The notes beneath the pieces are model-generated. The model did no database searches and was not told the origin of the DNA. It saw only the letters and a list, made by a program, of their open reading frames with translations. 64,000 nt of DNA from Paracoccaceae bacterium (GTDB lineage: Bacteria; Pseudomonadota; Alphaproteobacteria; Rhodobacterales; Rhodobacteraceae): NCBI GenBank assembly GCA_019911965.1, contig JAIOJF010000043.1:23276-87275 (forward strand), read 5' to 3'. How positions within the stretch are numbered: the stretch's first letter is position 1; each line of letters opens with the position of its first letter. A program made the translations under genes and the position numbers. This document shows, piece after piece, positions 54,258-63,960 of the stretch.

Positions 54258-57200
54258 GTGACATTTATTTCTTTGGTGCCGACGATTGAGTGCCTCGCTG
54301 ACGAGACTGTACTTATTCAGGCATGGAAAAAGACATCTAGCTACATTCGCTATCACAACTGGTTTTCAGATACCCTTGAGCTTGACCGCACAGCTATCAA
54401 TCTAAGGGAGTTCATTGCCAATATTTCGACCGAGATCAAATCTGATAGCCAACTCCTTTCTGACCCGATCCGAATGGTTCCGGCGCCAAAAAGTCAACAA
54501 TGGCGGATCGAAAGTGGTGGCCAATGGAAACCGGTCAACGGTAACGGCGACACTGCGAAGATCCGTCCGCTCGCTCATGTGAGCCTGCGCGACCAAGTGA
54601 TTGCGACAGCTATGATGATGTGTCTGGGCGATCGTGTCGAGACGCGCCAAGGTGACCCCGCCATGTCACTTGACAGTGCTGATCTGCATACAGTCGTCTC
54701 ATATGGCAATCGGTTGTTTAGCGATTTCAAGAACGGTAAAGCACACCAGCGGTGGGGTTCAGGTACACTTTATCGGGGGTTTTACGAGGATTATCAGACA
54801 TTCTTAGCTAGGCCAGAAGACGTAGCTGAGCGGATTCACAAGGGCCATCCACGGACGCTGATCGTGCAGTCTGATCTTCGCCAATTCTATGATCGTGTCA
54901 CAGCCGATCTCTTGCACAAAGCGATAGTAAACCTTCGGGATGATTCTGGTGAGGCCGCGTTTTTCGAGCGTGTAACTGGCTTCTTGAAGTGGAAATGGTC
55001 AGATAGTGACCTTAAAGAGGTTGATATATACGCCAAGCAATCCGGCATTCCGGATTTCAGCAGAATTGTACTACCTCAAGGGCTTGTTGCGGCTGGCTTC
55101 TTCGCCAACGTCGCCCTTGCGACATTTGACAGAGACCTTAGAGACCAGATCGGCCGAGAAATCCTGCCAAACATTAAGTTGCACGACGTCGCCCGCTACG
55201 TTGATGATCTCCGGTTTGTGCTGTCTGCCCCATTGGATGTGGACATCGAAGCGGTAAAGACCGATATCTTCAAATGGATCAAAGGCAGTCTGGATCACTC
55301 TGCGCCTGGTCTTAGTCCGGCAGAAGAGAAGACACAGGTCACGGCTTTCCGGGCGGACGAAAGACCCCTAGTACAGCAGAGCAAGCGCATGGCGCGGATC
55401 CAGACAGCAATTTCAGGAGGTTTTGACCCCGTTGCTGGCGGAGAAATCCTCGATTCCGTACTTGCTCTTGTCAGGGCCCAGGAGCGGTTGGCGAAGGCCG
55501 AAGCGGTCAACGAGCACGACCCGTTCCGACCTGTTCCTGATGTGCGCGATTCAACCGTTGACCGCTTCGTTGCTGGTCGGTTTCGTTCAACTTATCGCTC
55601 TCTTCGCCCTCAGCTTTGGCAAACCCACGAGGATAGTCAGGCTGAGGGTGACGGCGAAGAATATAGCCAATTTCGAGGGGTTCGCACCCGAAACGAGCTC
55701 GACGATGAAATGCGAGCCTTTGCACTGGAACTGATCTCGAAATGGGTCAGCGATCCTTCCAATGTCCGTTTGCTGCGGATCGCCCTCGATCTTTGGCCCG
55801 ATGCTGACGTCCTGACGAGAGTCCTTAATCTATTGCGACGGTTTACCCAAAAAGGGGGGCCCCGGAATGCACCGCGGCGGATCGCATGGTACTGCTTGTC
55901 AGAAATCCTTCGCGCCGGTGCCGTGGAAACTGGCTTTGTCGAGGATGATGAACAGCTTCCGTCTGCAGTCAAAGTCGCCGAATATAGACGGGTGCTCCGA
56001 GAAGAAGCCCTAAGAATAGTTTTCACCACGGAAACGCGCCTTCCATGGTATCTCAAACAGCAAGCTTATCTACTACTCGCAACAGATCCACCAGATATTC
56101 AGGCGCTGCCATCTCACGGAAGTGGTGATCTGTCACCCTATACCCGGCTGCTGCGCTTTCTGAAGGGCGATGCGCAAAAATGGCTGTCTGATGAATTCGC
56201 CACCTATGCCGTTCTTGCTCGGCGCTCATATTTGGACGCACAACGAGCAGCGGCGCTAGTAGGGCCGCAGTTGACGCCATCTCGAATAAATCGAATTGCG
56301 TCGCTCGATCCGAATTTTGCTGCTGAGCTTGTGGCTGCGACGGGTGGGGTATCCTCGCTGACCCCGCGAGCTAAGGCGGATCTCGGTCTCTCAGAACATT
56401 CAGATGCCAAGAGCAACACGCTGGCCAAGATCGTACTCTCACCTGAGACGCGAAATAAACTGCGCAACGAGCGCGCCTTGCTGAGTTTCGCTTCCAAGTT
56501 CCTGCTGGCAATTGACGGCGTTGCGGAGGCAGCACCTATTTCCCCATCCGAGGTAACTCTGGGTCTGGATGCGGAGACGAAAGAGGTTGGAGCGCTTCAG
56601 TTCCACCGTCGCAACTTGGCTGGCGATTCGCTTTATGACCCGCCGAACTGGGTTCCTGCTGATGATCACTGGCGATTTCAGCTTGGTTTTCTTCTGCGCT
56701 TCATCCTGACCGCCCAGCCGGATTTCACCAAACCGGCTCGCAGCCCTCACTGGAAGGAAGATAAGCAGATATACAGGTCGCCTGGCGGGCATTGGCATGA
56801 GCGCATTCATGGCTTCTTCAACGGCTATTCAGCGTTCGGTGATGATTGGCTGCCGATTTCCGATTGGGTAGAGCGGTTGCTCTTTGGCCTCTTGTGGTGG
56901 CCAGGCTGTGCCGGACAGCGGGAGGATACACCGGTTGCGGGCACCATGCGTGAAGCTCAGGAAGCTATTGATGCGCGTCTGAAATACATGCGGGAGATGC
57001 AAGGAACCAGCGTCGCCCTGCTGCCCCTCAAGGTACCAGGTGCTTTTAAGCGGGAAGGGAAGCCCCTGCGGGCGTGCGTAGTCCAGACGGCATTTCCGTC
57101 GGCGGACGACTTTCATGAAAATGACCTGAGTATGTCTGATGCCAATCTTCGGATACGCCATCGTCGCCATCTGTCTGCGGCCCTGGCAGCTGTAAAAAGT

Positions 57201-57926
57201 ACATTGGCTCTCCGCGAAACGCACAAAGGTATGGGCAACAGACTTGACTGGCTTATTTTGCCCGAGCTTGCGGTGCATCCAGACGACGTGCGGACTCACC
57301 TTGTGCCCTTTGCTCGTGCGCATAAGACCATCATCCTCGCGGGCCTCACTTATGATGAGCTCTTTCTCGGGCAGCCACTAGTGAACTCTGCACTCTGGGT
57401 GCTGCCCACCCATCACCCCACGCGTGGTGCGCAAATCCTGATTCGGCGCCAGGGCAAGAAACATCTCGCACCGATCGAGAAAGGCTTTGAGTCCAAAGGA
57501 CTGGTGCAGGCGTTCCGCCCATGTCAGTGGCTGATTGGGTACGATTGGTCCAATGATCCTGATAGCGACCCACTTTGGCTGACAGCAGCAATCTGCTTTG
57601 ATGCAACTGATCTTCGTTTGGCGGCCGATCTGAAAGATCGCTCCGACATTTTTGCCATCCCGGCGCTGAATAAGGACGTGAAGACGTTCGACAACATGGC
57701 ACTCGCCTTGCACTACCACATGCATCAAATGGTGGTGGTCGCGAACAACGGCAACTTTGGTGGAAGCAATGCCTATGCACCTTACACCTCGGATTGGAAA
57801 CGACAGGTCTTCCATATGCATGGACAACCGCAGGCCTCAATTGCATTCTTTGAACTCGACAATGTAGCTGCATTCAAAAACCGCAAGGACGCTGGAGGGG
57901 ATTTCAAGCCACCACCGGCTGGCTAG
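54258..57926 (+). CDS. Reverse transcriptase-nitrilase fusion (DRT type 1 / UG1 class)
   Basis: A 1222-residue protein. The RT domain fills about the first 420 residues, with motif A SDLRQFYD (Asp206), motif B LPQGLVAAG (272-280) and the catalytic YVDD at 314-317. A helical region of about 500 residues follows. The C-terminus (about 960-1222) is a nitrilase/C-N hydrolase domain with Glu1003 in LPELAVHPDD, a Lys in GKKHLAPIE (1067 or 1068) and Cys1113 in AAICFDATD. RT plus nitrilase defines DRT type 1 (UG1), a reported anti-phage defence group. The start is GTG 54258 with TAGGAG upstream. Its stop is five bases from the stop of the second prophage's outer spanin gene. All catalytic residues appear intact. 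Confidence 0.88.
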   Translation: MTFISLVPTIECLADETVLIQAWKKTSSYIRYHNWFSDTLELDRTAINLREFIANISTEIKSDSQLLSDPIRMVPAPKSQQWRIESGGQWKPVNGNGDTAKIRPLAHVSLRDQVIATAMMMCLGDRVETRQGDPAMSLDSADLHTVVSYGNRLFSDFKNGKAHQRWGSGTLYRGFYEDYQTFLARPEDVAERIHKGHPRTLIVQSDLRQFYDRVTADLLHKAIVNLRDDSGEAAFFERVTGFLKWKWSDSDLKEVDIYAKQSGIPDFSRIVLPQGLVAAGFFANVALATFDRDLRDQIGREILPNIKLHDVARYVDDLRFVLSAPLDVDIEAVKTDIFKWIKGSLDHSAPGLSPAEEKTQVTAFRADERPLVQQSKRMARIQTAISGGFDPVAGGEILDSVLALVRAQERLAKAEAVNEHDPFRPVPDVRDSTVDRFVAGRFRSTYRSLRPQLWQTHEDSQAEGDGEEYSQFRGVRTRNELDDEMRAFALELISKWVSDPSNVRLLRIALDLWPDADVLTRVLNLLRRFTQKGGPRNAPRRIAWYCLSEILRAGAVETGFVEDDEQLPSAVKVAEYRRVLREEALRIVFTTETRLPWYLKQQAYLLLATDPPDIQALPSHGSGDLSPYTRLLRFLKGDAQKWLSDEFATYAVLARRSYLDAQRAAALVGPQLTPSRINRIASLDPNFAAELVAATGGVSSLTPRAKADLGLSEHSDAKSNTLAKIVLSPETRNKLRNERALLSFASKFLLAIDGVAEAAPISPSEVTLGLDAETKEVGALQFHRRNLAGDSLYDPPNWVPADDHWRFQLGFLLRFILTAQPDFTKPARSPHWKEDKQIYRSPGGHWHERIHGFFNGYSAFGDDWLPISDWVERLLFGLLWWPGCAGQREDTPVAGTMREAQEAIDARLKYMREMQGTSVALLPLKVPGAFKREGKPLRACVVQTAFPSADDFHENDLSMSDANLRIRHRRHLSAALAAVKSTLALRETHKGMGNRLDWLILPELAVHPDDVRTHLVPFARAHKTIILAGLTYDELFLGQPLVNSALWVLPTHHPTRGAQILIRRQGKKHLAPIEKGFESKGLVQAFRPCQWLIGYDWSNDPDSDPLWLTAAICFDATDLRLAADLKDRSDIFAIPALNKDVKTFDNMALALHYHMHQMVVVANNGNFGGSNAYAPYTSDWKRQVFHMHGQPQASIAFFELDNVAAFKNRKDAGGDFKPPPAG

Positions 57927-57931
57927 CAGGA

Positions 57932-58237
57932 TTATCGGCTATCCAAGGGGGTGAAGCTTTCCCGCGTGCGCCTTTTTTCTTGGATTGTTTCACTACAGTA
58001 CCGCGCTTGTTCGCGTATCACAGCATAATCTGACAACATGACAGTCAGAACTGCGTTTTCTGGCAAGGTGTCGACTTCGATTGCTGCACGGTCCAGCGTC
58101 GCGCGGCTGTATTCCACCACCGGCGGACAAACCTGCCCGGTTCGATCAGAACCGCCCATCGCGCATGCGCTGAGCAAGAGCATCACGATCAGCGGGGCGG
58201 CGGCTGGCGGCGTCCAGCATCTGGCGGTGGATTTCAT
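57932..58237 (-). CDS. Outer-membrane spanin (Rz1-like lipoprotein), prophage 2
   Basis: A 101-residue predicted lipoprotein starting MKSTARCWTPPAAAPLIVML, with the lipobox LLSACAM. It shares the CPPVVEYS segment and general length with the protein at 6172-6450. GGAGAGAACCC precedes ATG 58237; a longer frame to 58288 lacks such a site. It overlaps the inner spanin gene in another frame. It converges on the RT-nitrilase gene with a five-base gap. Confidence 0.75.
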   Translation of the reverse strand: MKSTARCWTPPAAAPLIVMLLLSACAMGGSDRTGQVCPPVVEYSRATLDRAAIEVDTLPENAVLTVMLSDYAVIREQARYCSETIQEKRRTRESFTPLDSR

Positions 58238-58397
58238 GGGTTCTCTCCGATGTTGAAAGGCGCTCGACCAGCCGCCCGGCGCGCTCACCGGCGCGGCGGA
58301 GGTTCAGCAGGAACAAGGCGATGGTGATTGCGACCAGAAGCAGGCCCATCGCTTTGCGCGCCGGGCCGCTGGTGAGGATTGCGGTGATTAAGCCCAT
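58146..58397 (-). CDS. Inner-membrane spanin (Rz-like), prophage 2
   Basis: An 83-residue protein with one membrane segment (AMGLLLVAITIALFLLNL) and a charged helical tail (RRAGERAGRLVERLSTSER). It closely resembles the one at 6359-6616. It overlaps both the outer spanin and the endolysin gene, as in the first prophage. Confidence 0.75.
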   Translation of the reverse strand: MGLITAILTSGPARKAMGLLLVAITIALFLLNLRRAGERAGRLVERLSTSERTHEIHRQMLDAASRRPADRDALAQRMRDGRF

Positions 58398-59071
58398 CAG
58401 CGCTGGCCCCGCTTCCAGTCGTCGATCCTCGCATGGATCGCGACCGCAATGCCGATCAGCGCGACGGCGAGGAACACCCAGCGCAGGATGTCGAGGTAGG
58501 GCACGAGGGGCAGGATCGCGGATTGGGTTTCCGCCAGGACGTCTTGAGCGACCTCGACACCGGCGGCACCGACAGTGGCGATTCCCGCTACCCCGCCGCC
58601 TTTCAGGGTGCGACTGTCGGCCAGCACCTCACGAGCTGGCTGGGTTTCAGGCACGAAAGGCGTGGCACGCGGGGCAAACGCGTCGCCCCAGGAGCGGGCA
58701 GGGCCGAGGTCGATGTGCATGAACCCCGAGCGTGGATAGGTGCCGAAGCCGAGGAAACCGACGGCGCGGGCGGCCTCGGCGAATGCGGCAGGGTCGTGGT
58801 TCGATATGGCGATGTCAAACGCTGTGCCCTGCATGTGCTTGGAGGCCGGGGCCCCGCCGACGGCGCGGTTGTGGCTGGGGCTGCGATAGCCGGAGCGGAC
58901 GATCAGCGGCTTGCCGAGGCGGTTGCGCAGGGACTGGAGCTTGTCCATCGCCTCGGTGTTGATCTTGATCGCCCCGGTCCCGCGGCAGGCGATCTCGGCC
59001 GGGGAAAAGCTGGGCCAGCGCCAGGCGCTCTCAGGCACGTCGCGGAAATGGGCATAGGTCGTGGTCGGCAT
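58397..59071 (-). CDS. M15-type peptidase endolysin with C-terminal membrane segment, prophage 2
   Basis: A 224-residue protein with the same layout as the one at 6613-7287: SGYRSPSHNRAVGG, HMQGTAFDIAISNHD, FMHIDLGPARSWGD and a C-terminal membrane segment (LRWVFLAVALIGIAVAIHA). GGAG lies upstream of ATG 59071; a frame start at 59092 is less likely. An intrinsic terminator is just upstream at 59091-59112. Confidence 0.85.
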   Translation of the reverse strand: MPTTTYAHFRDVPESAWRWPSFSPAEIACRGTGAIKINTEAMDKLQSLRNRLGKPLIVRSGYRSPSHNRAVGGAPASKHMQGTAFDIAISNHDPAAFAEAARAVGFLGFGTYPRSGFMHIDLGPARSWGDAFAPRATPFVPETQPAREVLADSRTLKGGGVAGIATVGAAGVEVAQDVLAETQSAILPLVPYLDILRWVFLAVALIGIAVAIHARIDDWKRGQR

Positions 59072-59090
59072 GATGGGTCTCCAGAAATGC

Positions 59091-59112
59091 AAAACCCGCC
59101 TCGGGGGCGGGT
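59091..59112 (-). terminator. Intrinsic terminator upstream of the second endolysin
   Basis: On the minus strand ACCCGCC, a short loop, GGCGGGT and TTTTG form a hairpin plus T tract. It matches the position of the hairpin at 7304-7326 in the first prophage, so attenuation before the endolysin seems conserved. Confidence 0.65.
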
Positions 59113-59142
59113 GGGGTTGGTCGGTAGGGTGGTGTGGTACGG

Positions 59143-59451
59143 TCAGTCGGTGCGGCCGCGCTGGAACGCTTCGAACATCAGATCCCGCATCGCGCGGATG
59201 TCTGTCTCGATGCGCTCCAGACGGTCGGCGTCGCCCTTGCGGTCTTCGGCGCGCTGGCGATCCACGCGGTCGCGCTCGGCCAGCAGTTCGCGGTCCATCC
59301 GGACCAGCATTGCGTCATTGGTGAAGGCGCGGCGCGTGACGGCGGCCAGGAGCGCGATGAACCCGCCGATCAGTGCGGTGATGGCTGCGGTGAGGCCGTT
59401 GTCGCGGAAGGCTGTACTGACCTCCTGCAACAGGGTGGTTCGTTCTGTCAT
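59143..59451 (-). CDS. Small membrane and coiled-coil phage protein, possible holin
   Basis: A 102-residue protein with one membrane segment near residues 19-38 (GLTAAITALIGGFIALLAAV) and a charged C-terminal coiled-coil-like tail (RDRVDRQRAEDRKGDADRLE). It holds the position of the DUF6127 gene in the first prophage, between tail fibre and endolysin. A holin or lysis-accessory role is possible from context only. Confidence 0.55.
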   Translation of the reverse strand: MTERTTLLQEVSTAFRDNGLTAAITALIGGFIALLAAVTRRAFTNDAMLVRMDRELLAERDRVDRQRAEDRKGDADRLERIETDIRAMRDLMFEAFQRGRTD

Positions 59452-59462
59452 GTTGGTTTCCT

Positions 59463-61388
59463 TTAATAATCCGTCTCGACGTAGACGCCCGAGCAGTCGT
59501 AGGCGACGGCGGCCGCCGTCGCGCCGTTGTTCATGTAGTTGCGCGGGCTGAGCAGTTGGGTGGCTGCGGGTATGTCGGTCGTAATAGTGAACTCGACTGC
59601 AGTGCCGCTGACCTCTTCAACGACACGTACGCCGATATCGGACCCGTTTGGGGCGGCCGCGATGTAGAGCGTCAGCACGTTGGTCAGGCTGTTTACCGGA
59701 AAGCTACCGCCCAGATCGGTCAATGATGGCGCGCCGCTGCCATCATTGTGCACCATTTGCCAGTTTGCGTGGGTGCCACGCTGGAAGCCAATGCCGATGC
59801 AATTCACAGCGGAGGCCAGTGTAAGTGTCGTCGCCAGCGCTGCAGTCGAACCATAAAGGCCGAAGAACCCCATTCCGGTCGCCTGCAATGTCGTCATCGA
59901 CAGCCGATTGACGTAGCTCCAGCCGCCAAGCCCGTCGGCATTGCCCCGCCAGCAGACCCATCCGGCAGACCGTTCTTCGGCCACGGCATCTGCTGTGGCG
60001 GCACTGGTCACGCGCCAGCGGCGCATGCTGGTTGAGAGGTTTGTGGTCGCCAGCGTTGGCGTGGCCACGGTGCCAACCGCGGTTCGCGGCATGCCGTTGG
60101 TATTGACGGTCGTGCCCGATGACGGAGCCCATGTCGCAATCCGGTTCACCCCGAAATGCGGCTGCAGGGGAAAGAACCGGCCCGAGGGGCGCTGCACATC
60201 AAGCCATCCAGCCCCGGCACGGTCGCGGGCATAGACCGCGAGCTTTCCTGCAGGCGGCGGGTCTGGTGCCGCGGGCAAGCTGGGCATGTGCAGTGGTTCG
60301 GGCAGCTCGACCCGGCCGGAGGTACGGTCGATCTTGATGGCTTCGTGAAACGCTCCACCATCCGGACTGACCTTGAAGCTGAAATCGTCACTTCCCAAGA
60401 GCCCGAAGAGCGCACGTGCTGAGAACCCGGTCTTGAACGCGAAGGCGGCATCATTGGCCGGGGCATTCTTGTTGAAAGTCGCCTCAATCCCGGCGCCTGC
60501 GTTGTTGATCAGCACCGCAGGGGTGTTCATCGACAAGCGGTTGTAGCTGTCGGCCGCAGCACCACCGAGGCCCAGCAATTGCGCAGTCAGGTTGGCTTGC
60601 GGCATGCCGACCTGCGTGACGGCATTGGCGAAGGTGACTGTGGGAGTGTTCACCACGGTCATGCCGCCCGACCCAGCGGTGGCGGAACCGATGTTGACGA
60701 CCGTGGTCGATCCGGATGCGCCGCCGGTGCCGAGATTCACGGTCTTGGTGACGCCAGTGGTCGTGGCTCCAGTGCCCATCCCGTAGGTGGCGATCGTCGT
60801 CGCCGTGCCGATGGTGGCCGCCGCCGCCGACACAGTAACTGTACCCGAGGCGGTTAATGTCCCCGAGAAGGTCTTGTTGCCGCTGAAGGTTTGCGTGCCA
60901 GCAAGAATTGCCAGTTCGGATGAAGAGTTCGGCAGGGTGAAGGTCCGGGTCGTGCCGGCTGTGATCCCAGACAGCGAGAACAGCGCCTTCTTGGTCGGAT
61001 CGGCATCATTCACCAGGCTGAACACGGCATCTGACACATCGACCGGCTCGCCGACCGGATCCCAGCTAGAGCCATTCCACACGACGAAGACCGCCTCATC
61101 CGCAATCCACGCCAGCCAGCCCGGGCGCGGGACCAGCCGCATCCAGACCCCATCGACCCAAAAGGCGACGTTCAGATCCCAGCCCGCCCAAAGGCCGGTT
61201 GCACCCGATGCCACGATATGGCGGTCGCCATCAGCCGGACTGGCAGGCGGCGTGGTGCGCGTGCGGTTCAGCACAGAAAGTTGGACCATTGCATCGAGCA
61301 GGCGCAGCGCCTCGTTGTGGGTGACGTGCTTTTGCGCCTGCGATGCCAGGATGTAGGGCAGCAGGAGATGGGTGGTGATGTCAGACAT
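59463..61388 (-). CDS. DUF2793-domain tail fibre, prophage 2
   Basis: A 641-residue protein whose first 120 residues match DUF2793 (LLPYILASQAQKHVTHNEAL; DGDRHIVASGATGLWAGW). The middle is Thr/Ser/Gly-rich repeats (roughly residues 160-270), and the C-terminal part is a beta-rich, probably receptor-binding region (WRGNADGLGGWSYVNRLSM). It shares the N-terminus, but not the C-terminus, with the fibre at 7656-9041, which fits adaptation to a different receptor. Confidence 0.82.
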   Translation of the reverse strand: MSDITTHLLLPYILASQAQKHVTHNEALRLLDAMVQLSVLNRTRTTPPASPADGDRHIVASGATGLWAGWDLNVAFWVDGVWMRLVPRPGWLAWIADEAVFVVWNGSSWDPVGEPVDVSDAVFSLVNDADPTKKALFSLSGITAGTTRTFTLPNSSSELAILAGTQTFSGNKTFSGTLTASGTVTVSAAAATIGTATTIATYGMGTGATTTGVTKTVNLGTGGASGSTTVVNIGSATAGSGGMTVVNTPTVTFANAVTQVGMPQANLTAQLLGLGGAAADSYNRLSMNTPAVLINNAGAGIEATFNKNAPANDAAFAFKTGFSARALFGLLGSDDFSFKVSPDGGAFHEAIKIDRTSGRVELPEPLHMPSLPAAPDPPPAGKLAVYARDRAGAGWLDVQRPSGRFFPLQPHFGVNRIATWAPSSGTTVNTNGMPRTAVGTVATPTLATTNLSTSMRRWRVTSAATADAVAEERSAGWVCWRGNADGLGGWSYVNRLSMTTLQATGMGFFGLYGSTAALATTLTLASAVNCIGIGFQRGTHANWQMVHNDGSGAPSLTDLGGSFPVNSLTNVLTLYIAAAPNGSDIGVRVVEEVSGTAVEFTITTDIPAATQLLSPRNYMNNGATAAAVAYDCSGVYVETDY

Positions 61389-61398
61389 GATCCTGCTT

Positions 61399-63866
61399 TC
61401 AGAAGGTTAGCGTGACGGATCGCCCAGCGCCCCGGCCAATCAAGGCCGAGAGCTGGTAGATACGTATCGAGAGGGATTGGCCGGGCCCGAGGGGTGCGCC
61501 CAAATCGGCGGCCTGCTGGGCGGCTGTGTAGAGCGCGCTGGTCGTGGCAGTCGTCAAGGATCGTTTGACAACTGACCCGTCCAGAATGTCGACCTGATAG
61601 GCCTCACTGTCCTCGGCCAAAGGCACATCGCCAACGCCCCAGGTATCGGCGGCAAGGGATCGCGACCGGCGTGTCCAGCGGATCGTCAGATCGCCCGGGC
61701 TGCGCGCGATGCGCCATGGCTGTTCAATATGCACGACTGAGAAGGGCCGCAGCCCAGCGCCCTCGGGCGTGAAGGTTGCGGCAACAAAGGTCTCGTCGCT
61801 GACTGGCTTGGATGCCGGGCCGATGCGCCAGTTCCATGGCAAGCCGAGATCAGCCTCACTGGTCGGCAATGTGGCCACGGCCGTATCGAGAACCACAACC
61901 CTCGCGCCACTCGGCACCATGCTGGCTATGGCCCCTTCGGTGCCGCGCTGACCCCGCAGCAGGCGCGTCAAGCGATAGCGCCCCGTCGCGATCAGCTCGG
62001 CTGCGCCCGCTTGGACGATTTCCCATTGTCCGGCGCCGGTTTCCACGGCCAGCGCGTTCGCTCCGCCCAGCAAGGTGATGTCCGTGACGCTTTCCAGCGT
62101 GCCGGAATAGAGATCGACCACCAGCGCATTGCCGAGATCGAAGCGCGACACTGGCCCCGCAAAGAAGTCGGCCGCCAGCACACCCATGCGCGCCCGCGAG
62201 CTGAAGGTTGTCAGCAACGTGAAACCATCCGTGGCGGCGCTGCGGTAGACGGCAATTTCTCCCGGCCATGGCTTGGCATGTGCCGCGACGAAGAGGCGGT
62301 GCGCAGGCTGGTCCTCGCGCAGTTGCGGCAGATCCATCAGCACAATGTCGGGTGCGCCGAAGACCGTCGGTGTCGACAGAGACGCAGGGCGCGGTTCGCC
62401 GGGTGGCAAGTCATAAACCGCGCGATCCTGGCGCACCGCATCTACACTGCGCAGGTCGGAGTCCGCGATGGACACGAGCCGCATTTCCGTCAGGCGGCCA
62501 TCGTGATCGAGCAGGATGACATCGCAAGGATCCAGCGCCAGTCGCGAGGGCGGCAGGCGGAACGCGGCACTTTCGCGGCCAACCCATGCCTCCATCAGCG
62601 CGCGACGGCAGCGGCGTTCGGCTTCCTCGGGCGGAATGGCCATCGGAAATGACTCGGACGCGATGCGCGTGGTGTCGACGGTGATCCGCCGCGCTTCGAC
62701 CTGCGCCGCGTCGTAATCCTCGTCGGCGCGGGCGACCTGCCATTTCAGGGCCTGCGGCAGTTCGGTTTCCTGCGCTCGGGTCAATTCCATCACGTCGCCT
62801 TGGGCCGAGGCGGGCGCGACCATGCTGTCCGGGGTGATCGTGGCGCTGGCAATCCGACCACGCATACGGAACTTGATGCGCCCCTCGCTCTCGACGGCAT
62901 CGAAGCCGAAATGCCGGGCCAGCGTGGAAATCGACGCGCGCGGGGCTTCCAGAGCGGAGATCACATAGCCTTCGACCGCGCCCCAGAGGCCGGAGACGTC
63001 GATCAATTCCTCCGGCAACCCTGCGCGCAGGCAGATGTGGCGCACGAGGGCCGCCAGAGACACAGCCCCCAGCCGTCCAGTCAGCCAGTGGCCAAGCCGC
63101 CAGTTCGGGCCGTCAGTCCAGACATCGGTCAGTTCCGGAAAGAAGGGATAGGGACGGGCATCCCATGTCCAGGCGGCGCATTCGGGGACATGCACCATGC
63201 GCGCGCCGTAGACCGAGGAGGTCGGGTTGTTCGCCACAGCACCCCAGAACAGATAGGTCGCCTCCAGATAGGCGCGCTGGATCGCGTCGTCGCGCCAGCC
63301 CCGTGAAAAGTAGGGCGTGAAGCTTTCCGAGGATTTCGGATCAAAGAAGACGTTCGGCTGGTTGGTCCCGCGGTCGATGGCCGGGCACCCGAGTTCGGTG
63401 AACCAGATCGGCTTGGACTGCGGCACCCATGCGGTTGGCGTGCCGCTCTCCACACCACCCGGGCGGTTGAAATGAGGCTCGGACCACCAGGCCCGCAGAT
63501 CCTTGTAGCGGAACACCCATGGCTTGCCCGCGCTGCCGTCCGCAATCGGCGTCCTGACCTGCGCGGCGCGGTCAGCCGGGTTGGCATAGAACCAGTCAAG
63601 ACCTTCGCCACCCACGATGTTGGATTGCAGATAGGCGCGGTCGTAAATCGCCGGGGCCAGCGCAGCGTCGGCATGATCAAAGCCGTCGCGCCAATCCGAC
63701 AGCGGCATGTAGTTATCGATGCCGATGAAATCGACATTGGCGTCTGACCAGAGTGGATCAAGGTGGAAATAGACGTCGCCACTTCCATCGCTGGGATGGT
63801 GCCCGAAATACTCCGACCAATCGGACGCGTAGCCAATCTTGGTCCCAGCGCCGAGGATCGGGTCGT
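61399..63866 (-). pseudogene. Truncated GTA gp15-like megatron gene, prophage 2
   Basis: The reading frame begins in the middle of the megatron domain at DPILGAGTKIGYASDW and runs on through ADWSEYFGH-like, LDPLWSDANVDFIGID, KPWVFRYKDLRAWW and LLRGQRGTEG to its normal end. The first roughly 650-700 residues present in the homologue at 9038-13531 are absent. The frame extends upstream to 63927 only into sequence of the adjoining element. Without the N-terminal domains the baseplate protein is unlikely to work, so this prophage is probably defective. Confidence 0.8.
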
Positions 63867-63960
63867 GTCGCGAAGGTGGTGGAAATTTGAAGGTGGCGTA
63901 ATCTCCGGGTGACTTGAACCCACCCAACAGGCGGCAGCAACCGCCAAGGAGATCACGCTA
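63866..63960. mobile_element. Probable insertion sequence end
   Basis: Megatron homology stops at about 63866. The adjoining sequence begins TGTCGCGAAGGTGGTGG and repeats GAAGGTGG at 63871 and 63889, the kind of short terminal repeats seen at IS ends. A gene start follows on the plus strand at 63961. The family cannot be fixed from this much sequence. Confidence 0.5.
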
